Assembly (NCBI GenBank): GCA_004134995.1
Contig: REGP01000001.1
Location: forward strand, 744,001-808,000
From: Oxalobacteraceae bacterium CAVE-383
GTDB lineage: Bacteria > Pseudomonadota > Gammaproteobacteria > Burkholderiales > Burkholderiaceae_D
Direction: 5' to 3'
DNA: 64,000 bases
In this document: piece by piece, positions 39,220 through 49,489 of the stretch
How the letters are laid out: every line of letters starts with the position of its first letter
Numbering within the stretch: the stretch's first letter is position 1
Translations under genes and position numbers: made by a program
Notes under the pieces: generated by a model
What the model was told of the DNA's origin: nothing
Database searches by the model: none
Seen by the model: the letters and a program-made list of their open reading frames with translations, nothing else

Positions 39220-40274
39220 CGATGCCGGAAGCCGGCACGAGCAAGGTAAGCAAGGCAATTCGAAAGATCCCCATTACCTTGCTTACCGGTTTCCTCGGCA
39301 GCGGCAAAACCACGCTGCTGCGCCGGATGCTGACGCTGCCGGGCTGGAACGAGACGGTGGTGCTGGTCAACGAGCTGGGCGAAGTCGGGCTCGACCATCA
39401 TCTGCTGGGCACCGCCAGCGACGCCGTCATGCTGATGGAAAACGGCTGCATCTGCTGCAGCGTGCGCGACGACCTGATCGGCGTTCTGGAAGAGTTGTTC
39501 TGGAAACGGCTGCATCGCCAAATGCCTTACTTCAAGCGCGTGGTGGTCGAAACCACCGGCCTGGCCGATCCGGGGCCGATCGTGCGCGCCTTGCTTTCCC
39601 ATTCCCTGATCGCCGAACGCTATGCGCTCGACAGCGTGTTGTGCACAGTCGATGCGCTGGCCGGCGCCGCGCAATTGGCGTCGCAGCCGGAATCCCTCGC
39701 ACAGGTGGCCGCGGCCGATATGCTGCTGGTGACCAAGACCGATTGCATGGTGGGTAGCAGCGGCGGCAAGGACGGCGCGGTGCAGGAACTGGAAACCGCG
39801 CTGCATGCATTGAATCCGCTGGCGTTGCTGCGGCGCAGCGTGCCGGGAGAGCTGTCGCCGCAATTGCTCGACGAGATCGATGCGCGCGATCGCTTGCGCG
39901 TGCCCGCGGATCTGGAAACAGGGGAAGCCGGCGAACAGAATGTCGCGCCTTCCGCGCTGTTCCGTTACCGGCATCACGACCGCGTGCAGACGACCACGCT
40001 GCGCTTCGCGCGGCAATGGCAATGGGATGCATTCGAAGCGGCCATGCGCGCAACGCTGGAGCGGCATGGCGACCGTATTCTACGTATCAAGGGATGGTTG
40101 GATGTGGCCGGGGAAAGCGGGCCGGTCGTGGTGCAGGCCGTTGGCGGGACCATGTTTGCGCCGGAGAAGCTGGCGGCCTGGCCGGAAGGCAGGCGCAACG
40201 CTTTCCTGGTCTGCATTACGGCCGGCGTGCCGCCCGATGCCGTCGGCGCGGCGTTTCATTCCCACCTGGCGTAG
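39216..40274 (+). CDS. CobW/G3E-family P-loop GTPase (putative metallochaperone)
   Basis: The 352-residue protein has the Walker A GFLGSGKTT, the metal-binding ENGCICCSVRDDL, the switch segment ETTGLADPGPI and a nucleotide-specificity motif VTKTD. A CobW C-terminal domain follows. Such GTPases deliver metal ions to target enzymes. The ATGA overlap with the alcohol dehydrogenase suggests it supplies zinc to that enzyme or iron to the oxygenase. It ends two bases from the convergent iclR-type gene. Confidence 0.88.
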   Translation: MTMPEAGTSKVSKAIRKIPITLLTGFLGSGKTTLLRRMLTLPGWNETVVLVNELGEVGLDHHLLGTASDAVMLMENGCICCSVRDDLIGVLEELFWKRLHRQMPYFKRVVVETTGLADPGPIVRALLSHSLIAERYALDSVLCTVDALAGAAQLASQPESLAQVAAADMLLVTKTDCMVGSSGGKDGAVQELETALHALNPLALLRRSVPGELSPQLLDEIDARDRLRVPADLETGEAGEQNVAPSALFRYRHHDRVQTTTLRFARQWQWDAFEAAMRATLERHGDRILRIKGWLDVAGESGPVVVQAVGGTMFAPEKLAAWPEGRRNAFLVCITAGVPPDAVGAAFHSHLA

Positions 40275-40276
40275 TT

Positions 40277-41047
40277 TCAGGCCGGCTCGGCTTGGTCGAT
40301 CTGCAGGCCGATGGCCTCGGTGATCTGATTGGCGCATGCCGAGACTCTTTCCGCGATCCTGAACACATCGCCCGCATCCATGCCGACGCGGTTCAGGGTC
40401 AGGCTCAGGCTGCCGACGATATGGCCGCCCGAATCGAAAATCGGCGCCGCGATGCCGGTTGCGCCCGGCGTGACCTGGCCCTCGACCGACTCCCATCCGC
40501 GCTGCCGGATCTTGCGCAGCACGGCTTTGAGTTCCGTGATCGATTCGCCCAAATGCGCGGCCTTGAATTGTTCAGGCTGTTCATCGAATAATTTCGCGAT
40601 CATGCGCGGCGGCATATACGCCAGGATGACGCGCGAAGCCGCGCCCTGCAGCAGCGGGCGTGAACGGCCGCGTTCGTAGTTGCTGCGCATTGCCTCCGGA
40701 TGCGATTCCTGGTGCACGCACAGCACGCTGTTGCGGTACAGGCGGCACAGCAGCGCCACCGCCGGCGTGGTCTGCACCAGCTCCGCCATCAGCGGCCGGC
40801 TGACCACCACCAGCAAATCCTGGGTCCGCATCTTGTAATCGAGTTCGGCAATGCGCGGTCCCAGCGTATAGCCGGTGTTCGGCAGCGACGCGATCAGGCC
40901 GGCATTGGTCAACGCCTTCAGATAACGATAGAGAGTGGAGCGGGGGGCGTCCAGCTTGGCGTAGATTTCATCGAAAGACAGGCCGGTGCTGGCGTCTTCC
41001 AGAATATCCAGCACTTGAAGGATTTTTTCGAAACTGCCGAATCCCAT
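40277..41047 (-). CDS. IclR-family transcriptional regulator
   Basis: The 256-residue protein has an N-terminal winged helix (VLDILEDASTGLSFDEIYAKL, APRSTLYRYLKAL) and a C-terminal effector domain (GRSRPLLQGAASRVILAYMP; WESVEGQVTPGATGIAAPIFD). IclR proteins commonly control aromatic-compound catabolism. It is convergent with the Rieske cassette and 75 bases downstream of xdhC, so it could regulate either. The cassette is the likelier target. Confidence 0.9.
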   Translation of the reverse strand: MGFGSFEKILQVLDILEDASTGLSFDEIYAKLDAPRSTLYRYLKALTNAGLIASLPNTGYTLGPRIAELDYKMRTQDLLVVVSRPLMAELVQTTPAVALLCRLYRNSVLCVHQESHPEAMRSNYERGRSRPLLQGAASRVILAYMPPRMIAKLFDEQPEQFKAAHLGESITELKAVLRKIRQRGWESVEGQVTPGATGIAAPIFDSGGHIVGSLSLTLNRVGMDAGDVFRIAERVSACANQITEAIGLQIDQAEPA

Positions 41048-41122
41048 ATAAACGCACGCCTTTCATTGAGCGACTTATTCCTGGAAAATTTTGCCAAGGA
41101 TACTGGAAAAGCGCGATTTATA

Positions 41123-42001
41123 CTATCGCGGCCCTTGGGAAGATGCCGCCTGCTCCCACAACAGCAATAACTGGGCCGCCACGGCGATCGCGATGCTGGC
41201 GGGTTCCTTGCCGGTGATGCCCTCGACGCCGATCGGGCAGGTCATGCCGGCCAGTTGCCGCTCGGACAAGCCGCGCAAAGCCAGCCGTTTCTGGAACAGC
41301 CGGCGTTTGGTTTCCGAGCCGATCAGGCCGAACCAGGCGGCGTCGCCGCGCTGCAGGATGCGTTCGCTGAGCAACTGGTCGACCGCATGGCTGTGCGTCA
41401 TGACCAGATAATAGCTGCCGGGGGCGGCGTCGCCGACGATGTCTTCCGGATGCTCCGTGACTTCAATGGCGGCATTCGGCGGCAGCGCGGCCGGGAAAAA
41501 ATCTTCGCGCTGGTCGACCCACAGCAGCCGGCAAGGCAAGCCGCCCAGCAGCGCGGCAAGGGCGCGGCCGACATGGCCGGCGCCGAACAGGATGACTTGC
41601 GGATGGGTGGCGCGCTCTTGTTCCCAGGCCAGCGTCAGTTCTGCGATGGCCGCGGCGCCGGCAGCGTCCGCGGCGATGCGCTCGAAGCGCAATTGCACCG
41701 CGCCGCCGCAGCACTGCCCAAGCGACGGGCCGAGCGGAAATCGTTGTAAAACCGGTTGCAAATGCGGTTGTAAAACCGGCGCGCATTCGCCTGCGGCGGC
41801 GGACAGCATTTCCTGCGCGATTTCGATGGCGCGCCATTCAAGGTGGCCGCCGCCGATGGTGTCGTATTGGCTATCCGCGCCGACCGCCATGCGGGCGCCG
41901 GCGGCGCGCGGCGTCGAACCTTGCGCATCGGCCACCGTCACCAGTATCGACGGCAAGCCCTCGCCGTGGCGCCGCTGCAATGCTGTTAACCATTCGGGCA
42001 T
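41123..42001 (-). CDS. xdhC: Xanthine dehydrogenase accessory protein XdhC
   Basis: XdhC inserts the sulfurated molybdenum cofactor into xanthine dehydrogenase. The 292-residue protein has VTVADAQGSTPRAAGARM at the N-terminus, GQCCGGAVQLRFE, and a Rossmann-like VILFGAGHVGRALA, then TKRRLFQKRL. ATG at 42001 lies two bases after the xdhB stop. Bases 41743-41779 contain two copies of GTTGTAAAACCGG 24 bases apart, giving a small PVLQP/PVLQR peptide repeat not typical of the family. Confidence 0.93.
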   Translation of the reverse strand: MPEWLTALQRRHGEGLPSILVTVADAQGSTPRAAGARMAVGADSQYDTIGGGHLEWRAIEIAQEMLSAAAGECAPVLQPHLQPVLQRFPLGPSLGQCCGGAVQLRFERIAADAAGAAAIAELTLAWEQERATHPQVILFGAGHVGRALAALLGGLPCRLLWVDQREDFFPAALPPNAAIEVTEHPEDIVGDAAPGSYYLVMTHSHAVDQLLSERILQRGDAAWFGLIGSETKRRLFQKRLALRGLSERQLAGMTCPIGVEGITGKEPASIAIAVAAQLLLLWEQAASSQGPR

Positions 42002-42003
42002 GA

Positions 42004-44418
42004 TCAGCGGCCTGCCGCCTTGATGGCATCGATGGCATCGAGAATCGCTTCCGGCGTGGCCGGCGCGCGCAGCGGCGGCAGCGGAGAATCGGCGCCGCCG
42101 GCCGCGGCAATCGCATCGCGGATCGCGAAGAATACGGAGAACGGCAGCAGCAGCGGCGGTTCGCCGGCGGCCTTCGAACGATGGATGCTGTCGGCGACAT
42201 TGCTGTTGTCGAACAGCGCCACCCGGAAGTCCGGCGGGCAATCCGATATGGCGGGGATCTTGTAGGTGGAGGGCGCGTGCGTGGTGAGCTTGCCGTCCTT
42301 GTTCCAGCACAATTCTTCCGTGGTCAGCCATCCCATGCCCTGGATAAAGCCGCCTTCGACCTGGCCGATATCGATCGCCGGATTGAGCGAGCGGCCGGCG
42401 TCGTACAGCACATCGGCGCGCAGGCACTTCCATTCGCCGGTCAGGGTGTCGATCACGACTTCGGATACTGCCGCGCCATAAGAAAAATAATAGAAGGGAT
42501 GGCCGGTCATGGTGGCGTTATCCCAATGCAGCCCGGGCGTGGCGTAATAACCGTCGGACCACAGCTGCACGCGCGCCATATAGGCCATCATCGCCAGCTT
42601 GGCGAACGGCAGCGCTGTCGGCAGCGCGGATGCCGGAGCCCCCGCCGCGCCGGAAATCGGCGAGCGCGGACCGGCGCGGCCGTCGGCGAATTCGATGGCG
42701 TCGGCCGGCACGCCGAAATGCTTCGCGGCGACTTCCGCCAGCCGGGCGCGAATCTGCAGCGCGGCATCCTGCGCCGCCTTGCCGTTCAGGTCGGAGCCGG
42801 TCGAGGCCGCGGTGGCCGAGGTGTTGGCCACCTTGCTGGTATCGGTGGCGGTGCAGCGCACGTCCGCCAGCGCAATGCCGAGCGCATGCGCGACCACCTG
42901 TGCGACCTTGGTGTTGACGCCCTGGCCCATTTCGGTGGCGCCATGATTGACCAGCACCGATCCGTCGGCATACACATGCACCAGCGCGCCGGCCTGGTTC
43001 AGATGCGGCAGGTTGAACGAAATGCCGAACTTCACCGGCGTCAGCGCCAGGCCTTTTTTCAGGATGGGGCTGCCGGCGTTGAAGCGCGCCACGGCTTCGC
43101 GCCGGCTGCGGTATGCGCTGTCTTCTTCAAGCTGCCGGACCAAGGGCCAGATCACGTTGTCGTCGAGTTCCTGGCCGTATGGCGTGCGGTTGCGCCCGGC
43201 GGCGTTGCCGTCGTCGGCGGTGCCGTAGAAATTCAGGCGCCGCACATCGAGCGCGTCGCGGCCCAGCTTGCGGGCGATGTCGTCGATCGCATATTCGATG
43301 GCAATCGCGCCTTGCGGCCCGCCGAAGCCGCGGAATGCGGTATTGGACTGGGTATGGGTTTTGCCGCTGAAGGCGCGGATGTCGACGTCGGACAGATAAT
43401 AGGCGTTGTCGAAATGGCAGACCGCCCGGGTGGCGACCGGGCCGGATAGGTCGGCCGAATAGCCGGCATTCGACACCATCTCGACCCTGGCGGCCAGGAT
43501 GCGGCCGTCGCCGTCATGGCCGACTTCGTATTCATAGTAGAAACCGTGCCGCTTGCCGGTCACCATCATGTCGTCGTCGCGGTCGGCGCGCAGCTTGACC
43601 GGGCGCTGCAGGCGCTGCGCGGCGATGGCGGCGGCGCAGGCCCAGATCGCCGACTGCGATTCCTTGCCGCCGAAACCGCCGCCCATGCGCCGGCATTCGA
43701 CCAGCACATGATGCGAGGACAAGCCCAGCGCCTGCGCCACCAGATGCTGCATTTCGCTCGGATGCTGGGTCGAGCAGTGCACGTGCATGCCGCGGTCTTC
43801 GGTCGGGATGGCGTATGAAATCTGGCCTTCCAGATAAAACTGTTCCTGGCCGCCGACATGCAGCGTGCCGTGTACGCGATGCGGCGCCGCCGCCAGCGCT
43901 TCGGCCGGATTGCCGCGCACCAGTTGCATCGGCGGCAATACATACGATTGCGCGGCGCGCGCGGCCTGCGGCGTCAGGATGGCCGGCAGCGTTTCGTAAT
44001 CCACCCTGGCCAGGCGCGCGGCGCGGCGGGCCGCGTCATGGCTTTCCGCGGCCACCACGAACAGCGGCTGGCCGACGTATTGCACCAGTCCGTCGGCAAA
44101 GATCGGATCGTCGTGCAGGATCGGGCCGCAGTCGTTGACGCCCGGTATGTCCTTGGCTTCGAATACGGCGACCACGCCGGCGGCGGCGCGCACGGCGCTC
44201 AGGTCCATCGACAGGATGCGCGCATGCGCCTGCTGCGACATGCCCAGCGCCGCGTGCAGGGTTTGCGCCAGTTCCGGAATGTCGTCGGTATAAGCCGCTT
44301 CGCCGCTGACGTGCAGCAGGGCCGATTCGTGCGGATGCGGCTTGCCGACTTCGGCCCAGGCCGCCTTGGCCGAATGGACCGGATCGGCCGCGATGAAATC
44401 TTCGTTCTGGCGGTTCAT
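42004..44418 (-). CDS. xdhB: Xanthine dehydrogenase, molybdopterin-binding subunit
   Basis: The 804-residue large subunit oxidises hypoxanthine to xanthine and xanthine to urate. It has the Moco segments [18 protein letters not shown] and [15 protein letters not shown], and the region of the catalytic glutamate, [15 protein letters not shown]. The start at 44418 overlaps the end of xdhA by four bases (ATGA). An upstream in-frame extension lies inside xdhA and is rejected. Confidence 0.95.
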   Translation of the reverse strand: MNRQNEDFIAADPVHSAKAAWAEVGKPHPHESALLHVSGEAAYTDDIPELAQTLHAALGMSQQAHARILSMDLSAVRAAAGVVAVFEAKDIPGVNDCGPILHDDPIFADGLVQYVGQPLFVVAAESHDAARRAARLARVDYETLPAILTPQAARAAQSYVLPPMQLVRGNPAEALAAAPHRVHGTLHVGGQEQFYLEGQISYAIPTEDRGMHVHCSTQHPSEMQHLVAQALGLSSHHVLVECRRMGGGFGGKESQSAIWACAAAIAAQRLQRPVKLRADRDDDMMVTGKRHGFYYEYEVGHDGDGRILAARVEMVSNAGYSADLSGPVATRAVCHFDNAYYLSDVDIRAFSGKTHTQSNTAFRGFGGPQGAIAIEYAIDDIARKLGRDALDVRRLNFYGTADDGNAAGRNRTPYGQELDDNVIWPLVRQLEEDSAYRSRREAVARFNAGSPILKKGLALTPVKFGISFNLPHLNQAGALVHVYADGSVLVNHGATEMGQGVNTKVAQVVAHALGIALADVRCTATDTSKVANTSATAASTGSDLNGKAAQDAALQIRARLAEVAAKHFGVPADAIEFADGRAGPRSPISGAAGAPASALPTALPFAKLAMMAYMARVQLWSDGYYATPGLHWDNATMTGHPFYYFSYGAAVSEVVIDTLTGEWKCLRADVLYDAGRSLNPAIDIGQVEGGFIQGMGWLTTEELCWNKDGKLTTHAPSTYKIPAISDCPPDFRVALFDNSNVADSIHRSKAAGEPPLLLPFSVFFAIRDAIAAAGGADSPLPPLRAPATPEAILDAIDAIKAAGR

Positions 44419-45980
44419 GGCCCCACCTCCGCCGGCAGGCCGAATACGCGCACCGCATGCGCCGGCAGCGGATCGACCGGCCGCGTTTCCAGCCAATAGC
44501 GATACAGCAGGTTTTGCGCGGCGCGCAAGCGATAGGCCGAAGAGGCGCGCATGTCCGACAGCGGGGCGTAATCCTGCGCCAGGGCCGCCATGCCGGCCCT
44601 GGCCGCGGCTTCGTCCCACGGCTTGCCGATCAATGCGGCTTCGGCGGCGGCGGCGCGGCGCGGCGTGGCCGCCATGCCGCCGAAGGCGATGCGCGCCGCG
44701 GCAACCTGGCCGTTGCCGGGGTCGAGCGTCAGCGCAAAGGCGGCGCAGACGGCGGAAATGTCCTGGTCGAAGCGTTTCGATAATTTATAGGTGCGCAGGA
44801 TGGGGCCTGCCGCGCCTGCGGCGCTTGTGCGAGGCAGTGGAATCCGCACCGCGCGCACGATTTCATCGCTGCGCAAGTCCTGTTTTTGATAGTCGAGATA
44901 GAATTTTTCCAGCGGCAGCACGCGCGTGCCGGCCAAGCTGTCCAGCACCAGTTGCGCGTCCAGCGCGATCAGCCACGGCATCGAATCGCCGATCGGCGAA
45001 CCGTTGGCCAGATTGCCGACCAGCGTGCCGGCATTGCGCACCGGCAGCGAGGCGAAGCGCTGCCACAATTCGTCCAGCATCGGATAGGCGCGGCAAATGG
45101 CGGCGTAGGCCTGCTCCAGCGACACGCCGGCCCCGATCTCCAGATCGCCGCTGTCCGGCACGATATTCTTCAGGGCGGCAATCTGGCCCAGATAAATGAT
45201 GTCGCCGAGATCGCGCAGTTGCTTGGTAACCCACAGCCCGACGTCGGTCGAACCCGACAGTATTCGCGCTTGCGGATGGGCCGCGCGCAGGGCAAGTAGC
45301 TGCTCCAGGGTGCGCGGGGCGTGAAAGGTTTGCCCGCCGACGGTCGTGCTGAAGCCGGCGGCCTCGCCCGAAGCATCGCGCCGCAGGCCGCGCAGGCGTT
45401 CGATCAGCGCGGCGCGGCCGAACGGCGCGGCGGGCAGGGCGCTCATTTTGCGCGCGGCATCGATGATGGGCCGATAACCGGTGCAGCGGCACAGATTGCC
45501 GGACAGGGCGTCGCCGATCTGGCGGTCGGAAGGAGTGCAGGCGCTGCCGCCTCCTTTTCCGCGCCCCTTATTGTCCAGATTCAAATTCAGATAAAGCCCC
45601 CACAGCGACATGGCAAAGCCCGGCGTGCAGAAGCCGCATTGCGAGCCATGGCAGTCGACCAGCGCCTGCTGCACGGGATGCAGCGCGCCGTCGGCCTGTT
45701 TCAGGTCTTCGACCGTAAACAGCGCCTTGCCGTCCAGCGTCGGCAGCAGTTGTATGCAGGCATTGACGCTGCGCAGATCGAGCTGTTCTGCGCCCGCGTC
45801 ATCGCCGCAAAGTTCCGCGACCACCACGGTGCAGGCCCCACAATCGCCTTCGGCGCAGCCTTCCTTGGTGCCGGTGCAATGCAGATCCTCGCGCAGATAC
45901 TGTAGAACGGTGCGCGTGAGCGGCTGGTCCGCGATCTGGCGGATTTCGCCCCGGTAATAGAAACGGATGGGTTTTGACAT
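44415..45980 (-). CDS. xdhA: Xanthine dehydrogenase, FeS/FAD-binding small subunit
   Basis: The 521-residue subunit has two [2Fe-2S] sites: plant-type ferredoxin cysteines at residues 42, 47 and 50 ([10 protein letters not shown]) with a later NAC, and the pair CGFCTPGF and CRCTGYRP. An FAD domain follows ([31 protein letters not shown]). This is the bacterial XdhA arrangement. It leads the xdhABC operon; a 240-base region with a large inverted repeat separates it from the transporter operon upstream. Confidence 0.95.
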   Translation of the reverse strand: MSKPIRFYYRGEIRQIADQPLTRTVLQYLREDLHCTGTKEGCAEGDCGACTVVVAELCGDDAGAEQLDLRSVNACIQLLPTLDGKALFTVEDLKQADGALHPVQQALVDCHGSQCGFCTPGFAMSLWGLYLNLNLDNKGRGKGGGSACTPSDRQIGDALSGNLCRCTGYRPIIDAARKMSALPAAPFGRAALIERLRGLRRDASGEAAGFSTTVGGQTFHAPRTLEQLLALRAAHPQARILSGSTDVGLWVTKQLRDLGDIIYLGQIAALKNIVPDSGDLEIGAGVSLEQAYAAICRAYPMLDELWQRFASLPVRNAGTLVGNLANGSPIGDSMPWLIALDAQLVLDSLAGTRVLPLEKFYLDYQKQDLRSDEIVRAVRIPLPRTSAAGAAGPILRTYKLSKRFDQDISAVCAAFALTLDPGNGQVAAARIAFGGMAATPRRAAAAEAALIGKPWDEAAARAGMAALAQDYAPLSDMRASSAYRLRAAQNLLYRYWLETRPVDPLPAHAVRVFGLPAEVGP

Positions 45981-46090
45981 AAATGCATTTCGGTTGAGAG
46001 TTGCGGATGGATAAAGCATACGCCTGATGCGAAATGCAAACTGCCCGGAAGGATTTTTGAAAATGAGATGTTTAACAGGTGTTTAGAATT

Positions 46091-46212
46091 GCCGAGTAAG
46101 TGCAGCTGGCGGCTCAAGCGGCGGATAAGAAGCGCAGCCGTACTTTAGTACGGTGACGCAGTTGCTTAACCCCGCAGTCCGTCGATTGAGCCGCCAGCTG
46201 CGCTTAATCGGC
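46091..46212 (-). repeat. Large imperfect inverted-repeat element, copy 2
   Basis: Outer arms of 35 bases (46091-46125 against 46178-46212) match at 31 of 35 positions, including CAGCTGGCGGCTCAA against TTGAGCCGCCAGCTG. The centre carries CCGTAC-TTTA-GTACGG at 46138-46153. Read in the direction of the upstream gene (minus strand) it begins with GATTAAGCG and ends with CACTTACTC, exactly as copy 1 does. It starts eight bases after the stop codon of the BMP-family lipoprotein gene and precedes xdhA. Confidence 0.8.
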
Positions 46213-46220
46213 ATTTCCAC

Positions 46221-47357
46221 TTAACCAGGGACTTTGCCTTGGACGCCTTCTACATAGAACTTGATGCCATGCAGGAATCCGTCATCGGCGACGGCATCCT
46301 TGGCCACCACTTCCTTGCCGGTATTGTCCTTGATCGGACCTTTCCAGATCGGCGCGCTGCCGTCGATGATGGTTTTCTTGCGCGCATCGACCGCGGTCTT
46401 GATGTCGGCCGGGATGTCCGGATTGAACGCCTTCAGATCGATCGCGTTGTCCTTCAGGCCGAGCCAGACAGTGCCGGTCTTCCAGGTGCCGTCCAATACC
46501 TGACCGACGCGCTGGCTATAGTAGTCGCCCCAGTTGATGACCGATGCGGCGGCGTGCGCTTTCGGGCCGTAGCTGGTCATGTCGCTGTCCCAGCCGAACG
46601 CATACACGCCTTTTTCCTGCGCGGTCTGGACCACGGCGGCGGAATCGGTGTTTTGCATCAGCACGTCCACGCCCTGGCCGATCAGCGTGGTGGCGGCTTC
46701 GCGTTCCTTGCCCGGATCGAACCAGGCATTGGTCCAGACCACGCGGGTCGAGATTTTCGGATTGCTCGATTGCGCGCCCAGCGTGAACGCATCGATATTG
46801 CGCACCACTTCAGGAATCGGCACCGACGCCACCACGCCCAGCTTGTTCGACTTGGTCAGCTTGCCCGCGGCGACGCCGGCAAGGTAGGCGCCTTCATAGG
46901 TGCGCACGTCGTATTGGGCGAGATTGTCGGCGGTCTTGAAGCCGGTCGCATGTTCGAATTTCACGTCCGGAAAGTCCTTGGCGACTTTCAGCATCGCTTC
47001 CATGTAGCCGAAGGTGGTGCCGAAAATGAGCTTGTTGCCGTCGCTGGCCAGTTGCCGCATGACGCGTTCGGCATCGGCCGCCGATTCCGGCACGCTTTCC
47101 ACGAAGGTGGTCTTGACCTTGTCGCCATATTTGGCTTCGACGGCCTTGCGGCCTTCGTCATGGGCATGGGTCCAGCCGGCGTCGCCGACAGGGCCGACAT
47201 ACACAAAGGCCACCTTCAGCGGATCGGCCTTGGCCGGCGCGGCGGCAGCGGCGGGCGCGGCAGCCGGCGCCGGTTCGTCTTTCTTGCCGCAGGCGATCAG
47301 CGCCGCCGCGGTAATGGTCATCAACATTACGATCGATGCTCTACGGGATACCCTCAT
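46221..47357 (-). CDS. BMP-family lipoprotein, nucleoside/purine ABC transporter binding protein
   Basis: The 378-residue protein is a lipoprotein (lipobox ending LIAC, Cys23, then an Ala/Pro linker). The mature part has VAFVYVGPVGDAGWTHAHDEGRKA and GTTFGYMEAMLKVAKDFPDVKFEHATG, in pieces, as in the BMP/Med/PnrA family that binds purine nucleosides. The last gene of the four-gene transporter operon, it is followed by the inverted-repeat element. Binding of a purine base or nucleoside is inferred from the surrounding catabolic genes. Confidence 0.9.
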   Translation of the reverse strand: MRVSRRASIVMLMTITAAALIACGKKDEPAPAAAPAAAAAPAKADPLKVAFVYVGPVGDAGWTHAHDEGRKAVEAKYGDKVKTTFVESVPESAADAERVMRQLASDGNKLIFGTTFGYMEAMLKVAKDFPDVKFEHATGFKTADNLAQYDVRTYEGAYLAGVAAGKLTKSNKLGVVASVPIPEVVRNIDAFTLGAQSSNPKISTRVVWTNAWFDPGKEREAATTLIGQGVDVLMQNTDSAAVVQTAQEKGVYAFGWDSDMTSYGPKAHAAASVINWGDYYSQRVGQVLDGTWKTGTVWLGLKDNAIDLKAFNPDIPADIKTAVDARKKTIIDGSAPIWKGPIKDNTGKEVVAKDAVADDGFLHGIKFYVEGVQGKVPG

Positions 47358-47423
47358 TTTTCTTCTCCTGTTAAATGGTGCGGTGATTGCGGTCGGACTC
47401 GATAAACGTTCGATAAAAATCTG

Positions 47424-48353
47424 CTATGCCGCGCCGGGCCGGAACGGCTTGCCGAGCGAAGCGGGCATGTTCAGGCGGATCCAGTCGGGATTGCGCGAGA
47501 TGATCGCCAGCACCACGATGGTGGCGACATACGGCAGCATCGACAGGATTTGCGACGGGATCTCCACGCCCATGCCCTGCAGCGAAAATTGCAGGATGGT
47601 GACGCTGCCGAACAGCAGCGCGCCGAGCAGCACCCGGGCCGGCCGCCAGGTGGCGAACGCGGTCAGGGCCAGTGCGATCCAGCCGCGGCCCGATACCAGG
47701 CCTTCGGCCCACATCGGCGTATAGACGGTGGACATATACGCGCCCGCCAGTCCGCAGCAGGCGCCGCCGAACAGCAGCGCCATGAAACGGATGGTGCGCA
47801 CCGGATAGCCCAGCGCATGCGCCGATTCCGGCGATTCGCCGATGCTGCGCAGCACCAGCCCGGCGCGGGAAGCGTAGAGGAACCAGGCGATCGCGGCGCA
47901 CAAGGCCAGCGCGAAATAACTCATCCAGTGCTGCGAGAACAGCGCGCGGCCGACGAAGGGCAGATCGCCCAGGAGCGGGATATGGGACGACACCGACGGC
48001 AGCGCGTAACCGACGTAGCGCTGGCCGATGAATGCCGACAGGCCGGCCCCGAAAATCGACAGCGCCAATCCGGTGGCGACCTGGTTGGTGGCCAGCATCA
48101 GCGTCAGCCAGGAAAACAATACCGCCATCAGCATGCCGGTGGCGGCGCCGGCCAGAAAGCCGAGCATCGGGCTGTGGGTGCCGTAATTGACCGCAAAGCC
48201 GATGATCGCGGACACCAGCATCATGCCTTCGGCGCCCAGGTTGAGCACGCCGGCGCGTTCATTGATCAACAGTCCCATTGCCGCCAGCAGCAGCGGCGTG
48301 CCGGCATTGATCGATGCCGCGATCAGCGGCGCAATCTGGTCCAGATGTTCCAT
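47424..48353 (-). CDS. ABC transporter permease (BMP/nucleoside type), subunit 2
   Basis: The 309-residue inner-membrane protein has about eight hydrophobic helices and the family segments INERAGVLNLGAEGMMLV and RSIGESPESAHALGYPV. These are typical of the permease pair of nucleoside/simple sugar importers (NupQ- or YufQ-like). It lies 29 bases after the first permease gene. Confidence 0.9.
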   Translation of the reverse strand: MEHLDQIAPLIAASINAGTPLLLAAMGLLINERAGVLNLGAEGMMLVSAIIGFAVNYGTHSPMLGFLAGAATGMLMAVLFSWLTLMLATNQVATGLALSIFGAGLSAFIGQRYVGYALPSVSSHIPLLGDLPFVGRALFSQHWMSYFALALCAAIAWFLYASRAGLVLRSIGESPESAHALGYPVRTIRFMALLFGGACCGLAGAYMSTVYTPMWAEGLVSGRGWIALALTAFATWRPARVLLGALLFGSVTILQFSLQGMGVEIPSQILSMLPYVATIVVLAIISRNPDWIRLNMPASLGKPFRPGAA

Positions 48354-48382
48354 GCGTCAGTCTTTCTTCGGAAATAAGGGCT

Positions 48383-49489
48383 TCATGCGGCCGCCTTCCA
48401 GCGCAGCCGGTACTCGATCAGCGTATCGCAGGCCAGCAGCAGGAACAGCAGCATGCCCTGGAATACGCCGGTGATCGCCGAGGGCAGGCCGAGCCGGGAT
48501 TGCGCCAGTTCGCCGCCCAGGTACATCAGCGACATGACCAGCCCGCCCAGCACCGCGCCGAGCGGATTGAGGCGGCCGATGAAGGCGACGATGATCGCGG
48601 CAAAGCCGTAGCCGGGCGACACCGACGGCAGCAATTGGCCGATCGGTCCGGCGACTTCGAAAGCGCCGGCCAGGCCGGCAAAGGCGCCTGAAATCAGCAG
48701 TGAAACCCATAGCGCGCTGCGGCTGGAGAAGCCGGCATACAGCGCCGCCAGCGGCGCGCTGCCGCCGACCGTCAGCGAAAAACCGCGGAAGCTGCGCGTG
48801 ATGAAAACCGCCATCACCAACGCCAGCGCCAGCATCGCGATGAAGCCCACGTGCAGCCGGGTGCCGGCAATCAGCGCCGGCAGCAGGAATTTTTCGGAGA
48901 ACACCATCGATTGCGGGAAATTCATGCCGTTGGGGTCTTTCAGCGGACCGTTGACGGCCCACATCAGCAGCAATTGCGCGACGTAGGTCAGCATCAGCGA
49001 GACCAGGATTTCATTGGCGTTGAAGCGGTCGCGCAGCAGCGCGGTGATGGCGGCCCAGAATGCGCCGCCCAGAATGCCGGCGCCGATCATCAGGAGCAGG
49101 CCCAGCACCCCGGGCAAGTCCTGTCCCGGCACATCGATGCAGACCAGCGTCGCGCCGGCGCACAGGGCGCCGAAGGTGAGCTGGCCTTCGGCGCCGATAT
49201 TCCAGATATTCGAGCGGAAGCAGACGGTCAGGCCGAGCGCGCACAGCACCAGCGGAATGGACTTGAGCAGCAGTTCGCTGATGGCGCGCTTGCCGTTGAA
49301 CGGATCGACCAGGAAGACGCGCAGGCCGGTCAGCGGGTCCTTGCCGAGGGCCATGAACAACAGCGCGCCAAGGGCCATGGTCAGCACGATGGCCAGCAGC
49401 GGCGAAGCGAATACCATGGCGCGCGAGGGCGCGCCGCGCAGTTCCAGCCGGAACGGCAAGGCGGGGCGCAATGCGAAAGCCTTAAGCAT
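48383..49489 (-). CDS. ABC transporter permease (BMP/nucleoside type), subunit 1
   Basis: The 368-residue protein has a hydrophilic N-terminus, about nine hydrophobic helices and the family segment CFRSNIWNIGAEGQLTFGAL. It is the longer permease of the pair (NupP- or YufP-like). Its start overlaps the end of the ATPase gene by eight bases. Confidence 0.9.
   Translation of the reverse strand: MLKAFALRPALPFRLELRGAPSRAMVFASPLLAIVLTMALGALLFMALGKDPLTGLRVFLVDPFNGKRAISELLLKSIPLVLCALGLTVCFRSNIWNIGAEGQLTFGALCAGATLVCIDVPGQDLPGVLGLLLMIGAGILGGAFWAAITALLRDRFNANEILVSLMLTYVAQLLLMWAVNGPLKDPNGMNFPQSMVFSEKFLLPALIAGTRLHVGFIAMLALALVMAVFITRSFRGFSLTVGGSAPLAALYAGFSSRSALWVSLLISGAFAGLAGAFEVAGPIGQLLPSVSPGYGFAAIIVAFIGRLNPLGAVLGGLVMSLMYLGGELAQSRLGLPSAITGVFQGMLLFLLLACDTLIEYRLRWKAAA

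Noticed and set aside
45981-46090. Possible sigma-54 site upstream of xdhA (TTGCA on the minus strand near 46035)
   Set aside because: A -12-like TTGCA is present but the -24 position has no GG at the correct spacing.
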